Below, piece by piece: positions 61,035 to 64,000 of a DNA stretch of 64,000 bases. A program made the translations under genes and the position numbers. The first letter of the stretch is position 1; each line of letters begins with the position of its first letter. The stretch is from Adlercreutzia wanghongyangiae. Its GTDB lineage: Bacteria; Actinomycetota; Coriobacteriia; Coriobacteriales; Eggerthellaceae. The stretch spans positions 88,575-152,574 of the forward strand of contig NZ_JAYMFF010000007.1 of assembly GCF_035989245.1 (NCBI RefSeq). The letters run 5' to 3'. The notes under the pieces are model-generated. The model was not told the DNA's origin and ran no database searches. It worked only from the letters and a program-made list of their open reading frames with translations.

Positions 61035-62096
61035 CTAGAATTGTCGCAAGAATCGCATATCTCCCTCGAGGAGCATTCTAAGGTCGGGCACGTCGTACTT
61101 CAGGCAGGCGATGCGCTCCACCCCCATGCCGAAAGCGAAACCCGAGTACTCCTCCGGGTCGATGCCGCTCATAGAAAGCACGTTGGGGTCCACCATGCCG
61201 CAGCCCAAGATCTCCAGCCAGCCGGTGCCCTTGCACATGCGGCAGCCCTCGCCGTGGCATACCGCGCAACTCACGTCCACCTCGGCCGAGGGCTCGGTGA
61301 AGGGGAAGTAGTGGGCGCGGAAGCGCGTCTTGCGCTCGGGCCCGAACAGCGCCTTGCACATATAATCGAGGGTGCCCTTCAGATCGCCGAAGGTGATGCC
61401 GCGGTCCACCACCAGGCCTTCGATCTGATGGAACTGGGGCAGATGCGAGGGATCGGCCACGTCGCGGCGGTACACCTTGCCCGGCGCGATCATGTAGATG
61501 GGCAAATCCCAGTCCTCCATCACGTGCACCTGCACGCCGGAGGTCTGGGTGCGCAGAAGCACGTCGGACTCGCCGCGCACCCGCGAGGCGTCGCCGGACA
61601 GGTCGCGCACGTAGAAGGTGTCCTGCATGGAACGGCTCGGATGGTCGGCCGGCGCGTTCAGGGCCGTGAAGTTGTAGTAGTCGGTCTCGATCTCGGTGCC
61701 TTCCACCACCTTGTAGCCGAGGCCTAAGAAGATGTCGGACACCTCGTCGATAATGCCGTTGATAAGGTGGCGCGTGCCCATCTGCTGGGCGCGGCCGGGA
61801 AGGGTCACATCCACCGCGCCGGCGTCGATGGCGGCCGCCAGAGCATCGGCCTCCAGGGCCGCTCGGGCTCCAGCCAGGGCCTCCTCCACCTCAACGCGAG
61901 CCGCGTTCACGGCCTTGCCCACGCTGGCGCGCTCCTCGGCGGGCACCGAGCCCATGGAGCGCAAATAGCCCGTCAGGGTGCCGGCCTTTCCCAACACCGC
62001 CACGCGCACGGCGTCCAGGGCCTCCAGGTCCGTGGCCGCAGCGATGTCGGCCAGGGTGCGCTCGCGCAGTGCGGCAAGTTCCTCTGCAATTGCCAT
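61035..62096 (-). CDS. pheS: Phenylalanine--tRNA ligase alpha subunit
   Basis: Catalytic chain of phenylalanyl-tRNA synthetase, 353 residues. N-terminal coiled-coil tRNA arm (ELAALRERTLADIAAATD) then class II core: LGLGYKVVEGTEIETDYYNF (motif 1 region), FHQIEGLVVDRGITFGDLKG (motif 2) and GFAFGMGVERIACLKY (motif 3). ATG 62096 has AAAGGCAGAAGCAGG upstream and gives the usual family length. A T-box leader precedes it, so uncharged tRNA-Phe should induce expression. Confidence 0.97.
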   Translation of the reverse strand: MAIAEELAALRERTLADIAAATDLEALDAVRVAVLGKAGTLTGYLRSMGSVPAEERASVGKAVNAARVEVEEALAGARAALEADALAAAIDAGAVDVTLPGRAQQMGTRHLINGIIDEVSDIFLGLGYKVVEGTEIETDYYNFTALNAPADHPSRSMQDTFYVRDLSGDASRVRGESDVLLRTQTSGVQVHVMEDWDLPIYMIAPGKVYRRDVADPSHLPQFHQIEGLVVDRGITFGDLKGTLDYMCKALFGPERKTRFRAHYFPFTEPSAEVDVSCAVCHGEGCRMCKGTGWLEILGCGMVDPNVLSMSGIDPEEYSGFAFGMGVERIACLKYDVPDLRMLLEGDMRFLRQF

Positions 62097-62130
62097 AACC
62101 TGCTTCTGCCTTTCTCGTCGTTCGTCCAAC

Positions 62131-62445
62131 AAAAAAGCCCTCTCTCGTTCTTGGCCGAAGGCTGGGCCTTCGCAATCCAAGGACGAGAGAGGGCTCTCGC
62201 GGTACCACCTCGGTTGGCAACGGGCCGCACCATCTGGAAGGGAGGCGCGGCGGGCCGTCGCCCGCTCGTTGACGCCCGATCACGGGGGCGAGCCGTCGCC
62301 CCCTACGCACCGGGGCGAGAGCCACCGGGTTCAAGGACGCTGCTCGGAAGGGAACGGGTTCGCGCCTGCAGTCGGGCCCTCTCAGCGGCAAAGCCCTTCT
62401 CTGGAGACCTCGGTCTGCGAACCTTATCTTCGTCATCGCATGTAA
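62131..62445 (-). ncRNA. T-box riboswitch of pheS
   Basis: The minus strand holds the antiterminator T-box CCGAGGTGGTACCGCG at 62213-62198 (consensus AGGGTGGNACCGCG) and, just after it, a long terminator hairpin: AGCCCTCTCTCGT... (62195-62177) paired with its complement (62154-62136) and a T6 run at 62136-62131. A Stem I region with AAGATAAGG and CTGAGAGGG lies at the 5' end. The specifier should be UUC; I could not fix its position with certainty. Confidence 0.92.
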
Positions 62446-62451
62446 CAGTGC

Positions 62452-62457
62452 AGTATA
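62452..62457 (-). promoter_or_regulatory. -10 element of the T-box/pheS transcript
   Basis: TATACT on the minus strand, about 10 bases before the inferred T-box 5' end. The -35 is weak. Confidence 0.5.
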
Positions 62458-62521
62458 GCGCACTTTGAGGGTATCCGTCCGTGAAATTCCCCGCAAGCAC
62501 CGGCGACCAGCACCCGCGTCG

Positions 62522-63715
62522 CTACAGGAAACGGTAGTTCACCGTGCGCAGACCCCAGGCCCGGCAGCTGGAGAAGCCGAAGGCCTTCCACACGCCCGGC
62601 TGCAAATCCAGCGCGCGGCTGCCGCCGCCCATGCCGCCGCAGTCGTTCACGGTGGCGTACACGGTCTTGCCGTTCCAGGATATCTCCACGGTGCGGCCGA
62701 ACAGCTTGCGATAGCCCGTCAGCGACATGGGCACCGCCACGCCCATGGAGTTGTCGTCGCAGACAGCCCCCGTGGCAGTGGTACCGGGGTTGGGGGTGTA
62801 AGGATCGGTGGAGCCACCGTAAGCCGAGGCCACGCCGGTTTTCCAGCCGCTGGCCGAGCTGGAACCCGAATCGGACCCCGCGTCGCTCGACGGCTTGTCG
62901 CTCACGTTGCCGGCATTGTCGTCCTCGTCTTCGTCGTCATCGTCCTCCACAGGCTTCGGGTTCGGCTTCACCGGCGCGTCGTCGCCCACCACCTCTTGGC
63001 GATCGACCGTATTGGCCCCCTCGGCATTCGAGCCGCCGCCGTCATCGGCCTGTTCGGCCTGGCGCATCGCCTCGGCCTGGGCAGCCAGCTCGGCCAAGCG
63101 CTCGGCATGGTCGGCCTTGGCCTCGTCCAGATGCGCCGAGGCCTCCTCCACCACGGCCTGGGCCTCGGAGCGCTTCTGCTCCTGGGCGGCCAAGGCGGCC
63201 TCCTGCTCGTTCTTCTGGGTGTTCAGCTGCTCGGAAGCCGCATCGAAGGCCTCCTTGCGCTCCCGCTGGCGCGCGACCTCCTCGGCCTGAAAGTCCATGA
63301 TCTGGGTGACGTACTCCATATTGCGCAGCAAGTCGTCGAAGCTCTTCGAGTCGATCAGCAGCATCAGCAAATTCGCCGAGGCGCCGTCGCGGTACTCGCT
63401 CACCGCCACATCGCCTAGGGCCGCCCGGCCCTCCAGCATCGCCTGCTGGGCCTCCATGGCCAGGGCCGTGGATTCGTCGATCTGCGTTTGCAGATCGTCC
63501 ACCTGCGCCGTAAGCGCATCGTATTCGGCGTTGATCTCGCCCATGCGGGCCTCGGCGGCATCCAACGCCTGCTGGGCGGAATCCACCGCCGCCTGCCCGT
63601 CATCGGCAGGCTCGGCCCACGCCGATGCGGGCAGCACGCCCGCAAGCGAGCCGGCGAGGAGCACGGCCAGAAAAGCCGCGAGCAGTCGCCGTGCCTGTCG
63701 TTGCAGTTGTTCCAA
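62522..63715 (-). CDS. Secreted coiled-coil protein with C-terminal double-psi beta-barrel
   Basis: A 397-residue exported protein. Signal peptide (LLAAFLAVLLAGSLAGVLPASAWA) is followed by a long coiled coil (~40-225, EARMGEINAEYDALTAQVDDL and so on), similar in style to the N-terminal part of PcsB/CwlO-type hydrolases. An Asp/Ser-rich linker follows (PVEDDDDEDEDD). The end is a double-psi barrel: ASAYGGSTDPYTPNPGTTATGA and VYATVNDCGGMGGGSRALDLQPGVWKAFG, as in RlpA/3D-domain wall enzymes. No NlpC domain is present. Probable role: peptidoglycan cleavage or its regulation in growth or division. ATG 63715 has AAGG upstream. Confidence 0.85.
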   Translation of the reverse strand: MEQLQRQARRLLAAFLAVLLAGSLAGVLPASAWAEPADDGQAAVDSAQQALDAAEARMGEINAEYDALTAQVDDLQTQIDESTALAMEAQQAMLEGRAALGDVAVSEYRDGASANLLMLLIDSKSFDDLLRNMEYVTQIMDFQAEEVARQRERKEAFDAASEQLNTQKNEQEAALAAQEQKRSEAQAVVEEASAHLDEAKADHAERLAELAAQAEAMRQAEQADDGGGSNAEGANTVDRQEVVGDDAPVKPNPKPVEDDDDEDEDDNAGNVSDKPSSDAGSDSGSSSASGWKTGVASAYGGSTDPYTPNPGTTATGAVCDDNSMGVAVPMSLTGYRKLFGRTVEISWNGKTVYATVNDCGGMGGGSRALDLQPGVWKAFGFSSCRAWGLRTVNYRFL

Positions 63716-63909
63716 GGTGTCCCTTTCGTTCCACCGTCATTGGCGCTCGCCCCCGGCATGGCGCCGGACGGGAAGCGCATCGGTTCATCATCCCGAAATC
63801 GCCGCGCAGTGGCAACCCCCTTGGCTAAAAAGACACGACCCCCACCAGCGATGATGGCAGGATCATACCAGAAAAGGGAAAATAATACAAATATTCGTTC
63901 GTGTTATTG

Positions 63910-63938
63910 TTGTATTTCTCACGCCAATCCCCTATACT
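63910..63938 (+). promoter_or_regulatory. Promoter of the truncated downstream gene
   Basis: TTGTAT (63910-63915) and TATACT (63933-63938), 17 bases apart. A 7-bp inverted repeat AATACAA (63884-63890)/TTGTATT (63910-63916) overlaps the -35 and might be an operator. Confidence 0.55.
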
Positions 63939-63988
63939 GGCGCAAACAGCCGATCCGGGCCCCGCGCCCGGTCAGACAAGGAGGGCCC

Positions 63989-64000
63989 ATGCACGCGATG
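63989..64000 (+). CDS. Start of an unidentified gene (truncated by window end)
   Basis: ATG at 63989 follows AAGGAGG (63978-63984) and a promoter; only four codons (MHAM) are inside the window. No function can be given. Confidence 0.5.

Noticed and set aside
1..64000. tRNA or rRNA genes
   Set aside because: None was recognised by eye in the intergenic regions; a tRNAscan run would be decisive.

Overview
The window looks like chromosomal DNA from a high-GC Gram-positive gut actinobacterium of the Coriobacteriia, most likely family Eggerthellaceae. The reasons are: GC-rich housekeeping genes with frequent GTG/TTG starts and good Shine-Dalgarno sequences; secreted proteins carrying choline-binding-like cell-wall repeats; several NlpC/P60 hydrolases; a dlt operon; and a T-box in front of pheS. 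The genus is inference from style; no database search was possible.

Layout. 1-4.4 kb: tail of an unidentified gene, UDP-galactopyranose mutase (glf), a GT2 glycosyltransferase and a secreted CAP/BIG2 protein with cell-wall-binding repeats. 4.5-6.2 kb: a convergent secreted transglutaminase-like protein with the same kind of repeats. 6.4-10.9 kb: a dltA-B-C-D operon ending in a 53-residue gene that looks like dltX, here at the 3' end instead of the usual 5' end. 11-12.5 kb: a Sel1-repeat protein and nested IS3/IS256 transposase remnants. 12.7-36.6 kb: a long minus-strand polysaccharide operon. It encodes a tandem GT2, two Wzy/ligase-type proteins, a Wzz-type co-polymerase with a kinase-like tail lacking a P-loop, a PglF/PglE/PglC-type amino-sugar start module, the complete WbpA-I-B-D-E route to UDP-ManNAc3NAcA, several GT4 enzymes, a Wzx flippase, an AsnB-like amidoligase lacking the usual Cys2, and a WecD-like/WecF-like pair. 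36.7-39.3 kb: a divergent Wzm/Wzt exporter whose ATPase carries a C-terminal region resembling three CWB2 cell-wall-binding repeats. 39.3-46.4 kb: UDP-glucose dehydrogenase, two GT2 enzymes, an inserted ATPase/TOPRIM gene pair resembling anti-phage systems, and a WecA/TagO-type initiating transferase.

46.4-64 kb returns to core functions: two NlpC/P60 hydrolases, ligA, an HdeD-like membrane protein, NAD(P)H-hydrate dehydratase, a hybrid histidine kinase, glmS, acpS, pheT and pheS with a T-box leader, a coiled-coil/double-psi-barrel secreted protein, and the first codons of another gene.

Together the accessory part is a cell-surface factory: nucleotide-sugar synthesis (glf, ugd, wbp, pgl modules), lipid-linked initiation (PglC-like, WecA/TagO-like), assembly, two export routes, D-alanylation (dlt) and surface proteins with wall-binding repeats. 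The strongest leads for new biology are the Wzt-CWB2 fusion, the ATPase/TOPRIM pair, the displaced dltX, and a nine-G tract near the start of dltA whose 15-bp context is repeated downstream of the operon.
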